Origin: Euphorbia lathyris
Lineage: Eukaryota; Streptophyta; Magnoliopsida; Malpighiales; Euphorbiaceae
Assembly: GCF_963576675.1 (NCBI RefSeq)
Contig: NC_088913.1
Coordinates: 27,235,001-27,299,000, forward strand
Reading direction: 5' to 3'
Length of the DNA: 64,000 nucleotides
The translations under genes and the position numbers were made by a program. Below are positions 34,163 through 46,250 of this stretch, in pieces (position 1 is the stretch's first letter; the number at the start of each line of letters is the position of its first letter). A model generated the notes under the pieces. It had not been told where the DNA came from. It made no database searches and saw only the letters and a list, made by a program, of their open reading frames with translations.

Positions 34163-36089
34163 TGTCACGACCCGAACCTAGCCATGACCGGCGCATAAAT
34201 TAAGACTACCTTAACCTATGCTAGCCTCAAATTCAAATTACAAAATACTATTCTTTTATCTGATAAAACCTTATAATGTGATGAAAAAGAAATATATACT
34301 ACATAATACTCAAAATGTCTCCAAATACGTACAATAACAATATCTGACTAATAATATCCTCCTTCAATATTGAACCCAAATGTATGTCCAGCTATAGATG
34401 ATCTTAATCTGAAAAATATAAAATCAACGTGGTATGAGATTTCCGTCTATGCGAGCGAAAACCTCAGTGAGTGATAATCATAGCACAACAGACGGGGAAC
34501 AGGCAGATATGCAGATAAGTTTCAAATTTGTTTTTAGAATTTATCAAATATAATGGTGGAGAGAAATTAAATAATATTGCGATATTTTCTAAAATCAAGT
34601 AAATCGAATAATAATAAATCACAGAGATTATCAAAACCACGGTACAGTAACATCAGAGTGATGATATTCCACATCACCAAAGGCCAGATAACAGAAACAG
34701 ATGGTAGCGCTACCAGATTCAGATACAGAATGTCTTCACCGACCTTATGCATGATTCTAATACAACTGACATAAAGATAAACACATACACAGATAAAACA
34801 ATAACAAATAATGCAAGCCTAATATGAAGGTCAGTGAGACATGAAAACAGATACAGATAATACTGAGCACATGTACCGGTTTCAAAGTGTATAATTTATA
34901 CCTCATAATATTTTTCGAATAACTTAAATATCCAGACGGCAGAATTCGAATAAAATTTCAGATTTTCAATCCAAACGGTAACAGATAAATCAATCGATTA
35001 ACAGAATTAAGTATAATCTCAAAGAGTTTTTACCTCCAAATAAGATAAATGATATCAGACAAACTAATGTACCAAGGGCCTGTTCCCAGAAGCCTATGCT
35101 CTAATGCAGAGAATATTTGACAAATAAATTTAAGCTCAAGAAAATGTTTATCATCTAACTAAACAATGGCTATTTTGAACAAATAACATTTTTAGGAAAA
35201 TTCATCACAATTGTTTTACAGGAACGAAAATAGGAGATAAATTTCAAATCGGATCGAACTATATTTATCAAACGTTTTGATATTAATCACTAAAGGACAG
35301 AAGATGTTTTAAACGAAATACAGAAAGATGTTTTAAACGAAATACCTTTATCAAACAGATTTCATGCCAGAGATTTCAAAATCAAACAAATGGTGTCATG
35401 AACCATAATTACCACTCACCGTCAAATTTCCTATTCAATCAATCCAACTAAAATTACTCCAAAATTTTCTATCATACTTAATAAAATCTACAACCCAAAT
35501 AAAATTGAGTCAAACTAAACTATTGGGGAATCGAAATAAGTGAATTTTATAATGAATATATGGTTTTATAAAAGAACAAGAACTAATGAGTAAATTACCT
35601 TTTGTTGTTTGAAGAGTAAGATCAAATGCTTCCCAACTTGTTCAAAATCGATGAATACGGTTAAAATAAAGTGTTTCGGTGAAAAGGAGAAGAACTCGAT
35701 TTTTGCAGAGAATTTTATCTTTTAAAAACTGATCTTATTCAATTATTTATTTGTAAAGAGGTTAAGTAGTTTAAGTAAAATAAAAAGCTTTAATATAGGA
35801 GAAGAATAAGGTGCAGAGTATATCTAAAATATATATATATATTTTTTAAACAAAGAAGGATAATTATAAAAAAAACCACTATGATATACTTTTTTCGAAA
35901 ATATTTTCAAATTTAAATACTAAGTTTTTGTGCAGGAATGAAACTTTTAAAAAACTTTAAATATGAATAACATATACAAATTCACCAAATATAACAATTG
36001 GCAATCACTATTTTTTTAAAAGATATATATAATTAATTCAAATATTTTTTTTTAACCAATATACATTTTCAAAAAATCAGGATATTACA
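34163..36089. mobile_element. Element E: apparent solo LTR, 1.93 kb
   Basis: It begins TGTCACGACCCGAAC and ends GGATATTACA, flanked by ATACA on both sides (34158-34162 and 36090-36094). No PBS, polypurine tract or coding region is seen; the open frames near 34567-34774 are short and unsupported. Ends of this type are common in plant gypsy LTRs. With no internal region, a solo LTR is the simplest reading. Orientation is not certain. It is the youngest insertion of the chain F > B > C > D > E. Confidence 0.8.
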
Positions 36090-36094
36090 ATACA

Positions 36095-36099
36095 GCAGA
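36095..36099. repeat. Right copy of the element D target-site duplication
   Basis: GCAGA, matching GCAGA at 20122-20126. Joining the flanks without one copy restores the C LTR sequence as seen at 9990-10000. Confidence 0.9.
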
Positions 36100-37361
36100 C
36101 TTCTTTTTCTAAGGAAAAAGATTTTAACAGCGGCGCTGAGTAAACAGCAGGATACTGGCTTAGTCAACTGGTGACTAGGTCAGTTTCTTAGCTTGAGTCA
36201 GGAGATAGCACTTAGAGTCTATTCCTGAGCTCAGATGTTTAACGCGCACAACTCAACTTGACCTTTTTACTTGGTCAGTTTTTGGTTGTTTTAAGCAAGC
36301 AATATATATATATATATATATAAGGAGTTAAAGGTAAGAAATACTTTACTCAGCAGATTTATCCAGGTTCGGCTTCTTCTAAGCCTACGTCCTGTCCCCG
36401 GAACACGTTCCGAGATTTCGAATCCTCTACTGAGCTCTTTAAAGGTAGAGCCTCAAACCTTTTACAATCTTAGCAACTGAGTATAACAAGAGTACCTTCC
36501 TCTATACCTCTACTCAATCCTAATCTCTCGCTGAGTACTATAACCGAGTACTCAGTCTCTCCTTTCTATTTCTAGAAATGATAAGTGTTTTGTCCTATAC
36601 AATGATTTGCTAAGACACTTTAGACGATTGAAACAATCACTCTAGACTTTTACACAAATGTAATTGTAGTGTAAGATTTGCTTTGCTTCTTGCTTGCAGA
36701 ACTTGTGTAGAAATTTGGTCAGCGTAATGGCTTGATCAAGTTCTGTCTTGAGTGAAGCTTCTGATGGCACTATTTATAGAGACGTCTGGACATAGGCCAT
36801 TTCGAATTTCGAAATAACCGTTGGAGGGAAATGGCTTCCTATCGTTGTCATCCTGACTTGCTCAGAGCTCTCGGCCAATCAGATTCACGTATCTTCTTTC
36901 CTCGGTCAGCTCAGCAGACTGTCTCTCCTTTTATGGTAAAGTCAACTAGACAGCATACTGTGTCGTCTGAACTTTACCCAAAGTAGAAATACTTTGTCTG
37001 GAAGTTTTCATTAGCCAGTTGTTGTCTTGTACGCTTTGTCGAGACTACTCAGCAGCTTCATCTTGAAGTTGTTCCCGAAGGTCTTCTAGATCCTTCTCTT
37101 GCTGAGTTGCGTTTTATCCAAAGCGACAGCGTTTTAAAAACGCGGGCCGAGTTGTACTAAGTTGTTTGACTTGGGCCTTGGCTTCCGTATTAGGCTTGGG
37201 CCTTTTAATTCTTGTGTCTTATAATAGTTTTAACTCAACATTGAACAAACACATTAGTAGAATAAATCAAATCATTTAAACTTAGTGTGTTTAGAATATA
37301 TATTTAAATTATACTTAAACAATTTTGTCAAATCAAAATTATGTGGAAAGGTGTTTCAACA
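36100..37361 (-). repeat. Element C 5' LTR, right fragment
   Basis: It continues the LTR cut at 20126 and matches 9988-11242 closely, ending TTTCAACA. A TA microsatellite at 36302-36322 is longer than in the sister LTR (10190-10200). Confidence 0.92.
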
Positions 37362-38980
37362 AACCACCCCAAGTCAAGTGATATGTTTAGGATTGACATA
37401 TCACTGTTGAGACTTGCATGTAACAATGTCTTCTGTCCGACAGAAAGCTGATCTCACAAGCTTCATATATACAGATATCTGGACAGTTACGTGGATCCAA
37501 TGAAAGGAGTTCATTAGGATTGGGGATCCGATTTGAGATAACAGGATGGGTAGATTCATCCTTGTCACTTGTTCATCTCATTGGTATTAATAGGTATAAC
37601 TAATCCTCAGACTCAAAGGAATGTTAATTGGTCATTCTGAATTACTGAATGTGAGACTTTGATCCTGTTGTAACATGATCCTTAACAGAGATGACTCTGG
37701 GGTGTGAACAACAAAGGTTGGGTGTCATAGGAGGTAATGTCAGGGTAGTTATACATTGGATTGAGCATTTATCACTCCCGATAAATGGGAGATACATCCA
37801 AGGATCGCTTGTGGAAGACTCGACTCTAAATCCTTACAAGGTGATAGCTTAAGAAGTGAAATACAGATTTCACTTAACCTATCTATTTGAGTTGACTCGG
37901 CCTGTACAAGTAAAACGAACGTCTCGCTATATGTGACTTGACATCATCCATAGTCATAAGATTCAGTTCAAGGATGTACTTGATAAATGATCGAATTATA
38001 CTGTAACTAATACGGAAAGGTTAACGACAGAATCAACCTATCTTCTTATGGCTCTGGGGGAATGATTACGGACTTGCTAATCACATACTCTGTACATCAT
38101 TCCGTTATGCAAAGATTAAATATAATTCTTTGAGAATTAATTTAATAGTTGCATATGGCCAGAAGTAATAGGAACCTAATGGATCACACATAAGACTTGG
38201 AACCAAAAAGGGAGATGGATGTTAATTAATTGATGGAAGCCCAATTGAGCCCAGTAAGGCCCATGGACCATAGGGGGTTCGAATTATGTATGGTTAATAC
38301 ATAATTAATTAGTTTGATTTTATTAATCCTAATTAGATTAGGATTATGAATTAAATTAATTAAAGGATAAATAAGTTAGGAGTTTTAATTAGATTATAAA
38401 TACTCCTATTATTATCCAATAAGGTTATTATTATTATCCTTAATATATTAGATTTATAATGAGATAATAATTAGGAATTCTATTCCGAAATGAATTCCTA
38501 TTCAGTAACCTAATTCTATCTAACTAGGGATTAGATAGAAGAGATTATATATACCCCCTATAGAGGAATTTCGGCCAAGACACTAAGCCAGCCCTAGAGT
38601 GATTTTCGAAATTCCTAGTGAAGAGAGAGAGAGAATTTCGACTCCCCCAGTTCGAGGATGAGATTTTCTACGGCTTCCTTCGATCAATTGATTTCATCTA
38701 TTTCTCTTTTCTTTGATCTTGTGTTGATTAATTAGAGGCAATCTATTTTGGTTGCTATTCAAACGGTTGATTCTAACTTAATCTTATTGTGTTCTATCTT
38801 GTGATTGGGAACTCGGAGAAGAGTTGTGGGCACTTCATTAACAACGGTAGATTGATCATCGAAAGGTAATTCTTCTTATCCCTCTTTATGTGAAATAACG
38901 ATTAACGGATCCTAGGGTTAAATGGAAATAGGTTAAAATTTTTATATTTCCGCTGCTATACCTTAGCCTAATTTCCAACA
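37362..38980 (+). repeat. Element B 3' LTR, right part
   Basis: From 37429 on it is nearly identical to the 5' LTR of B (2299-3859), ending AATTTCCAACA. The first 67 bases (37362-37428) have no partner in the window because A interrupts the 5' LTR. Confidence 0.88.
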
Positions 38981-39022
38981 CCCCCCTTGGAACTAAACTT
39001 GTCACGTTATACGGGACCAGCA
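38981..39022 (+). repeat. Element F: last 42 bp of a Sirevirus-like LTR
   Basis: The segment CCCCCCTTGGAACTAAAC..GGGACCAGCA is the reverse complement of the start of the A/C LTR, with several mismatches. B is inserted just before it. It runs directly into pol coding sequence at 39023, so the PBS, gag, protease and integrase are deleted. Confidence 0.75.
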
Positions 39023-39435
39023 TTGACTACGGTGAGACCTTCGCCCCAGTGGCAAGGCTAGAGGCTATAAGATTTTTATGTGCATATGCTAGTTACATGA
39101 ACTTTAAGTTATTTCAAATGGATGTTAAGAGTGCATTCCTTAATGGAGTTATAAACGAGGAAGTCTATGTTAATCAGCCCCCAGGGTTTGAGAATCCCAA
39201 GTTCCCAAACCATGTTTATAAGCTCAAAAAGGCTCTGTATGGCCTCAAACAAGCACCACGTGCTTGGTATGAGAGGCTGACCAGTTTCCTGCTGACTAGA
39301 AATTATGTCAGAGGTAAAGCTGATACAACCTTATTCATTAAGAGGAAGGGTAAAGATACCCTACTGGCTCAGATATATGTTGATGACATTATTTTTTGTG
39401 CAACTAACGAGTCAATGTGCAAGGAATTTAGTAAG
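39023..39435 (+). pseudogene. pol: Element F RT, first part
   Basis: In frame with IDYGETFAP, then [44 protein letters not shown] and [12 protein letters not shown]. It is closely related to RT of C (about 16400-15990). It starts abruptly after the LTR stub and is cut by H at 39435/39436. The last five bases, GTAAG, are the left TSD of H. Confidence 0.9.
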
Positions 39436-40344
39436 TGATCAAAGAAAGGGGTAAAAGGCTCAAAGGGGCTTATCTAGTGGAATTGTTAAGGGATTTTGGC
39501 TAAACAAAGAAATAGGCTAAATTTCACAAAGGGCTATACCTAGGTTGCCTAATCATTTCAAGTTTAATAGAAACACAAAATTCAACCAGTATTGGATGCA
39601 ATTCCTATGAGCACAAAGACAATAAATGTAATCCCACACCTAAGAGATCAATTGTTCCTAATCATGAGTCTAAAATATTGATCTTTATGGCTCTAACTCA
39701 CAATTGAAGGGTTATTTGTATCAATCATAGCCTCAACTAACGTTCCGTTCCATGTCAATTTTAGGCAAATAATACTCTTTAGAGACTCAAACGTTGTTCA
39801 AGATTTTTCGCATGTATAAATTTCATTTAGAATGTGCTAAATTTTAAGCGCATTGTCAACTGTATTGTTGGGATAGCTAAATGTATCAAATTCAATTGCC
39901 TATGATTCTTTTTATTCCTAGAAAAATAAAAAGCAAACAAAAACAAAAAGCATGAAATCCTAAAATTAAAACAAAGACATGCAACTAATATAGAAAAACA
40001 AAAAGAAATTAAAAACATGCAAATGGCAGAATCAAAAATCATCATATCCTAGTATCTGATCCTCACACTTACAACATGCATTTACTTCCATCATTATATA
40101 AAAGTAAATCATAAAGTGCAGAAAAGAAATAGGATAGAAAAACTCCCTCAGGGGTGGCTTGTCAATCCAACCCCGACTTTCCGATGCTAAATTTTCAATT
40201 CCAAGCTGCAGTCCTGAAAATTAATCCGGCGTCGGTGAGTATTCCGATTAGACGGTTCTGCCAATAGAAAAAAAACAAACATAAGAATTGAGAAAGCAAG
40301 AGAAAACGTTTAATTTAATTTTCATTTTTTTTTAAATAAATTTT

Positions 40345-40487
40345 TTTGTGCCCGTCTCGGCGAGATGAACAGTGACTCGCCGAGACGAGACGGAAATTTT
40401 TTTTTTTTTCGGAAAAATTTTTCGGGAATTTTTTTTTTTTTATGTGTCTCGTCGAGACAGCCAGGTGTCTCGACGAGACGACACGAA
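40345..40487. repeat. TCTCG..CGAGA palindromes in H, patch 1
   Basis: Contains GTCTCGGCGAGA, GACTCGCCGAGAC, GTGTCTCGTCGAGACA and TGTCTCGACGAGACGACA, set among T and A homopolymers. It lies left of the PBS-like site. Confidence 0.8.
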
Positions 40488-40689
40488 AAACCCAAAAAAA
40501 ATATATATATTTTTTAAAATTTTTATATACAAATCTAAACAATTGTTTCAACCTATTCAATTTACACAGATTATAAACGAAATAGTCCCCGGCAACACTT
40601 GATGGTGTTGTTGTCGGGTATTTCGAAATATAATCTAATTATAAATAAAATAGTTCCAAGCAAATTTAATCTAATTATAATCAAAATAG

Positions 40690-40707
40690 TCCCCGGCAAC
40701 GGCGCCA
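40690..40707 (-). other. Asp-tRNA-type PBS motif inside H
   Basis: TGGCGCCGTTGCCGGGGA on the minus strand, preceded by GCATCAAGTTTT. A second partial copy of TCCCCGGCAAC lies about 105 bp to the left (near 40587). Confidence 0.6.
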
Positions 40708-41810
40708 AAAACTTGATGCTCGTAAAATATATAGCATTTAATAGGACAAGTGTATCCTATCGCAACAAGTAATATTGTGCTAAGCACGAGATCCAACCAC
40801 AAAGACTATTTGTTATAACTAGCAAATCTACCTAGAATGATCTAATTGTTTAGAGGGTTGGATAAAGATTTGGGTTTTTGATAACTAATTAACTAATTGA
40901 AAGCAATAAAGATAACAAGATAGAGTGAACAATTGACAGGGTAGAAGGTGAATTAATGGATGGCACAACCTAGGCTGAGGAATCCTTTGATTGAATCCTA
41001 TGTATGGGTTTAGGGAGTTGAGATTTATGTTTTACCAATGATTGAAGGTAATTGTCCTAAGTGAAAGACTAATTTGATCAGGATTGTCCTTCCTATTCAC
41101 ATGCATTCGGTGACGGCTTGATTAGGCATATACCCTAGGTCATGCAAAGCATTAGGTTTATTGACAACTAAGGCTAAAGCCGTAGCCCAGCCACAAAGCC
41201 TCATTCCTAGTGGTCTCTAGCGAAGTCATATTTACACAAGTTCGGTATAGACGATTCTGTGGTCAGGTTCTCATCTATCTATAATCCTATTTAATGTCAG
41301 GGTCACAGGCATTAAGCATATTATATACATAAACAGGCTAGTTGATCATTATCAATGTTCATTCTAGCATAAATCTTGTTCCTAACAATTTCTAGGCATT
41401 AAGCATGTATAAACTGATCAATCAAAGGTCCTAGATCCCTAATCATACATATTCATACAATCAATTTCATCCTCATCCCAAATTGGATGAAGATCAGTTC
41501 ATAGACAAACCAATCATAGCAATAGGAAAATAGGAATAATGGAAAAACCTTCAATTGAATATAAAAGGAAAAGATAAGAGGGAGAGATAGAAATCCAAAA
41601 CCCGCTTGTCGATTCTGATTACAAAAATAGAAGATCTGGAGCTTCTCCCATCAATTGTTCTTGAAAGAAATAAAAACTAAAAATAAACCTAATCTAGAAA
41701 GCAGGAAAAGCTGAAATAAAAGCTAAAAATCTACATTGGAGGAGAGAAAGCCCTAGCGGCTCTCTGATTTATTAAGTGGCTAATCCCCCCTGAAAGATTA
41801 GGATTAGCTC

Positions 41811-41824
41811 CCTATTTATAGAGT
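41811..41824 (-). promoter_or_regulatory. Element H LTR TATA box
   Basis: CTCTATAAATAGGG on the minus strand. Palindrome patch 2 (41938-42006) lies about 115 bp upstream in this sense. Confidence 0.5.
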
Positions 41825-41937
41825 TAGGAAGGAAACCCCTAATGCCTCAGGGGTAAAAATGGCATTTACAAAGTGTTTAATGGGCTTTTGGGCTTAATAT
41901 TCGCGGATTTCAGCAAAGGGGAAGGCGCAGGCGCGCC

Positions 41938-42006
41938 TTCCCCCGCCTCGTCTCGTCGAGACAAGGCCTGTCTCGACGAGACATCTTGTGTCTCACCGAG
42001 ACAGGT
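41938..42006. repeat. TCTCG..CGAGA palindromes in H, patch 2 (U3 side)
   Basis: GTCTCGTCGAGACA, TGTCTCGACGAGACA and TGTCTCACCGAGACAGG in about 65 bp, upstream of the minus-strand TATA box. Confidence 0.8.
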
Positions 42007-42322
42007 CCCATTTGGGGGATTAAACTCCGGTTTTTATCCTTTTGAGTCCCTGGGCTTCCGAAAGATGCTCTAATGGTCCCTGATGAATCCCAAAAGTGCT
42101 CCGATGGTCCCTGAAAAGTCCGGTAATTCCCCAATGGGCTTTGGTCTGGTTCGAAAATGCACGAAAAGTCCCTGATGATCCCTGAAAACACCGAAAATGC
42201 CAAAAATAAAGGAAATTGCTAATTTAAACTAAAAGATAATAAAACACTACTGAAATTAAAAGGAAATAAAGCAAAAGGAAGCTAAAAGGGGCCTAAAAAC
42301 CCTATACAAATGGGAGCTATCA

Positions 42323-43214
42323 GTAAGCAGATGTAAACTGAGTTTGAAATGTCAATGATGGGAGAACTCAACTTCTTCCTTGGACTTCAAATCAAACAAG
42401 GGAAAAATGGCATCTTCATCAGTCAAACTAAGTATGCTAAGGAGATATTGAAGAAGTATGAACTTGAGAACTGTAAGTCAATATCTACCCCAATGGGCAC
42501 AGACACTGTCCTCTGCGCTGACGAAAATAGTAAGTCAGTAGACAGCAAATTGTACCGAGGTATGATTGGCTCTTTACTCTACTTAACTGCTAGTAGGCTA
42601 GACATTCAGTTCTCAGTATGTTATTGTGCTAGATATCAATCTAACCCTAAGGAATCTCATTACATAGCTGTAAAAGAATCCTTAGATATTTGCAAGGCTC
42701 CGCGAATGCAAGTTTATGGTATCCCAATACTTATGATTTCACACTCATTGGATACATTGACGCTGACTACGGACGAGACAAACTTGAACGAAAAAGCACA
42801 TTAGGGGGATGTCATTTCATTGGAAGCTGTCTTGTCTCTTGGTTTAGTAAGAAGCAGTCGTCAGTAGTCCTGTCAACCACTGAAGCTGAGTACATTGCTG
42901 CTGGAAGCTGTGTTGCTCAAGTCCTCTGGATTAAGCAACAACTAGAAGATTATGGTGTTCAGACTAAAACAATTGAAGTCAAATGTGACAACAAGAGTGC
43001 CATTGACCTATCAAAGAACCCAATCCAGCACAGCAGGATGAAGCATGTCAGCATAAGACATCACTTCATCAGAGATCATGTACTCAAAGGAGAGATCAAG
43101 CTGACCTACGTCCCAACGGATGAGCAGCTTACTGATATCTTCACAAAGCGACTGGAACGTGAACAATTCAACATACTTAGAGAAGTCATTGGTATGTTTA
43201 ATCCTCTTCAATAA
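42323..43214 (+). pseudogene. pol: Element F RT end and RNase H
   Basis: It resumes the F reading frame after H (a TAA stands where C reads QMQTEFE), then [19 protein letters not shown] and [16 protein letters not shown] frame change near 42690 leads to RNase H: GYIDADYGRDK, STTEAEYIAAGSC, KCDNKSAIDLSKN and DEQLTDIFTK, ending at 43214. It is closely similar to C. Confidence 0.9.
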
Positions 43215-43682
43215 ATTCTAAGTATAACATGTGCTGAGTGATTAATGTATGCTGAGTTGTTTGCTATGCTGAGTTGATACATATCTGCCGAGTTAATACA
43301 TATGCTGAGTACTTGGCAAATGCTGAGTTACTCCACATGATAATAATCTCCTTGCACTTATCTTAGAATATCAGACGTTTATTATTCTTGATACTGGGAA
43401 AAGATATTTGCCCATTTAATGCTAGCACGCGTATTAAATAGCCACCTAGGATGACGTAAGCGCAATAATTAGAAAATATATACGCCGAATGTGTCATAAA
43501 TGCCAGAATCATTGTCGGTTGATTATCTCAAGGTCAAACTGCCACCTCAACGCTTCAGATCAACTCGACACCTTTATAAATAGTGGATGAATTCCCACTT
43601 CTACCTTTTTATGCTTAGAAATTTCTGGTGTTCAAATCTTCTTCTCTAAAATTCCCAAACCTCTCAAAAATCTCTAAAAATC
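43215..43682 (+). other. Element F spacer between pol and the 3' ORF, with GCTGAGT repeats
   Basis: From 43231 to 43338 the word TGCTGAGT(T/G/A) occurs six times, with one GCCGAGTT variant. The matching spacer of C has scattered ACTCAGC words on the plus strand. A TATA-like TTTATAAATAG lies near 43573, about 110 bp before the ATG of the 3' ORF. Confidence 0.6.
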
Positions 43683-46250
43683 ATGTCGGATTCTCAGAAT
43701 ATCTCCGGAGGCGGTTACGATAACAACCGCTCCGATGAAAATCCATCGTACCAAACTAAGTCTCAGAAAGAAGGTCAACATGACCATTCCAAGGTCACCA
43801 CACCAAGTAAGACTCCCCATGCTGACCAAGCTACATCTTCAAAGAAACAGAAGGACAAGGGGAAGAAACCAAAGGAGAGAACCTACTGGTTCTCGAAGGG
43901 GATATAAGGTTGACCACTCCCGCTGGTTCTCGAAGGGATTTGTTGAGGCTGAGCAACCCTTCTGTGAGTGGATCTCAAAGAACGGCTGGACTGAGCTGTT
44001 CTTGATTTGAGAAGCTACCTATCCAGAGCTGGTGAAGGAATTCTACGCCAATTTGCAAGCTGCTGATGATGACCGAGATTATATGGTCACCAAGGTTCAA
44101 GGAAAGGACATCTTTATCAACCCTCCTTACCTCGCCAAACTGCTCAAGTTGAAAACCGAAGGAGCTAAACTCAGAAAATCAGGTGACCACGATAAAATTG
44201 ACTATCCCACTGAGTTCTGCAAACCCGCCGGTCATGTAGGGGAAATCTCAAGTACTTCCATGGGTCAGAATCAAAAGATGGCCCATTATATCCTGACAAA
44301 CTTTCTTTTCCCCAAAATCAATTGCACCTCTTCAGCCACAAATTTCGAACAATGCTTTATCTGGCATATGCTGACCTACCAGCCGATCAACATGCCAGTT
44401 TTCTAATCGGTGGATTTCAACGAAGAACTGGAACCCTTAGGTTTGGCTCACTTATCACCAGAATCCTCAAAGACTACTAAGTGAGCTTGGTAGAGGAAAT
44501 TGAAGTCTGGGGAACTGAGATTACTGCTGCTGTATTATTCGGCTTGGTCTATGACCAACCTATTGTACCTAAGAAAGGTAAAGGGAACGCAGATAAGGAA
44601 TCTCAGGGCATGTTGACCAGAGAAGGCAAGAAAGTAAAGCAAGCTCACGCTGACAGAAAGAGGAAAGTTGTGCAAACCTCTTCCAAAGATGTCAATGTTG
44701 CCCCCAAGAAGCTGCGAATCATGTCAAGCCATAAGAAAGTGAATGCTGAGCAAGGTCAGGAGGAACCTAAGTCAGCAGAAAAACTCAAAAGGCCTGCTGA
44801 GCCTAAGGAAGAAAGTTCGGGGACTCTTGAGCAACCCCTGATGAAGAAGAAAAAGAAGTCTACTGAGCCCAAGCTAATTGATGCACTTCCTACTGATTTT
44901 ATCATATCTGACCACTCACATTTTATGAGGAGTCAAGGTATTGATCTCGAGAAACCACCCACTGACCAAGATGAAGAAGAGTTGGGTAATCTCGGAGGTC
45001 AGTTTGAAGCTGAGGAGACAACCGATGCTGAGCAACATGAGACAGTTCACGCTGATCAAGTCGGGGATACTGATCAGGCTAGGGAAGCTGAGCATGTAGA
45101 AGAAGCTGAGCAGCTTGAAAATGTTGAGGCAGATGATGCTGATCATTCCACTCCTCAAAAGAGCCGCAAAAGAAGAAGACTCAAGAAAAAGGCTCATAAA
45201 ACTCAAGCTATCGACCTTCTGAATGATTCTCCTTTAAAGGATCCTATTACTGACCTCACTGATCTACAGTTCAAGTTCTTTTCAAAGGACACTGAGTCTT
45301 CTCCAATGCAATGAAAGAAAAAGCAAGCCTCTGTTTCTCAACCTAAGGAACATGCCGACTCAACTGCTACTCATGGTCAAGTACATACCGAGCAAGTGCT
45401 CGAAGTTCCTGTTGCTAAGCTTCCTGAGATAGCAAAGGAAAAACCAGCTCAGGTCAGTTCTGGACCTCCTCCTCACACCAGTCAGCTTCAGCCTGACTCT
45501 AAGCAAGTAGATAACTCTGCCGATCAACCTCTTCCAAATCCTCAAGCGCGGAATATCAACCAGTCAGTTCTTGCTGGTAATCTGAACTCAAATCCGGCCG
45601 CTGATCATGCTGGCACTTCCAATAATGAGTGGAACCAAAAGCCTCCACCATCCGGTGCTAACCGTATTCCGGCATCTGGACCAAACATTGATGAATCCTA
45701 CTCTTACTTGCATGCCACTGAGTCTGGACAAAAAATCATCGACTCAGCTCAAGCCTTACTCAAAGACCTTCATCAATCCAATGTCGAAGCCGCTGGGTCT
45801 GTTTCTGTTGAGCAAACTCAACTTTCCTCTGTCACTCAGCTTCTCACAGAGATCAAAGGTCTTAAAGATCTTCTGAGTGTCATGACATCTCTCCAGTCTC
45901 AACAGCCTAAGCAGGAATCAATAACAAAGCTGGTTGAACTCCAGCTGACTATGGTAAATCACATGAACTCTCTCTAGGGTCAACTTCAAAACCTGTCAAC
46001 TGCGAACTCAATGTATGCAACCTCTACTGAGGTTCATCAACTCTTTACCCAGCTTCATTCTGAGCAAGCCAGAACCAACACACAACTCTCTTCCTCCTCT
46101 CAATGCTCCATTGAGCAAATTAGCGAGGTTGTTCGTCTACTCAACTTGAGTAAGGAAGAGATGGAAACTGATCAACTCAAGACAAATGAGCTTCTCCAAT
46201 ACTCCCAATCCATCTTCAAACATGTGCGTCACACGAATGCTCAACGTTAG
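43683..46250 (+). pseudogene. Element F: degenerate extra ORF downstream of pol, homologue of the C 838-aa ORF
   Basis: It aligns with 14640-12124 of C: PFCEWISKNGWTELF, KEFYANLQAADDDRDY, KDIFINPPYLAKLLKLKTEG and SATNFEQCFIWHMLTY, then a charged low-complexity region and a coiled-coil end (QLLTEIKGLKDLLSVMTS). It is broken by a frame change near 43900, stops at about 44011, 44406, 44480, 45314 and 45977, and smaller changes. It ends in CAACGTTAG at the position where C has CAACGATAG. Divergence from C is clear at the protein level but the domain order is the same. Confidence 0.85.

Larger units (their letters stand above)
39436..42322 (-). mobile_element. Element H: 2.9-kb LTR-type insertion with an internal Asp-type PBS and no second LTR
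   Basis: In plus orientation it begins TGATCAAAGAAAGG and ends GGGAGCTATCA, flanked by GTAAG on both sides (39431-39435 and 42323-42327); removal restores the F reading register. On the minus strand it reads TGATAGCTCCC.., with a TATA box (CTATAAATAGGG) near 41811-41824 and, at 40707-40690, TGGCGCCGTTGCCGGGGA, the tRNA-Asp-type PBS common in plant gypsy elements. This suggests a 5' LTR of about 1.6 kb (42322-40714) and 1.28 kb of non-coding interior, but I find no matching 3' LTR at the left end. Either the whole segment is one long solo LTR or an odd derivative. No ORF is supported. Confidence 0.75.

Noticed and set aside
34163..36089. E as a complete non-autonomous element
   Set aside because: No PBS, polypurine tract or second LTR seen; a solo LTR with a 5-bp TSD is simpler.
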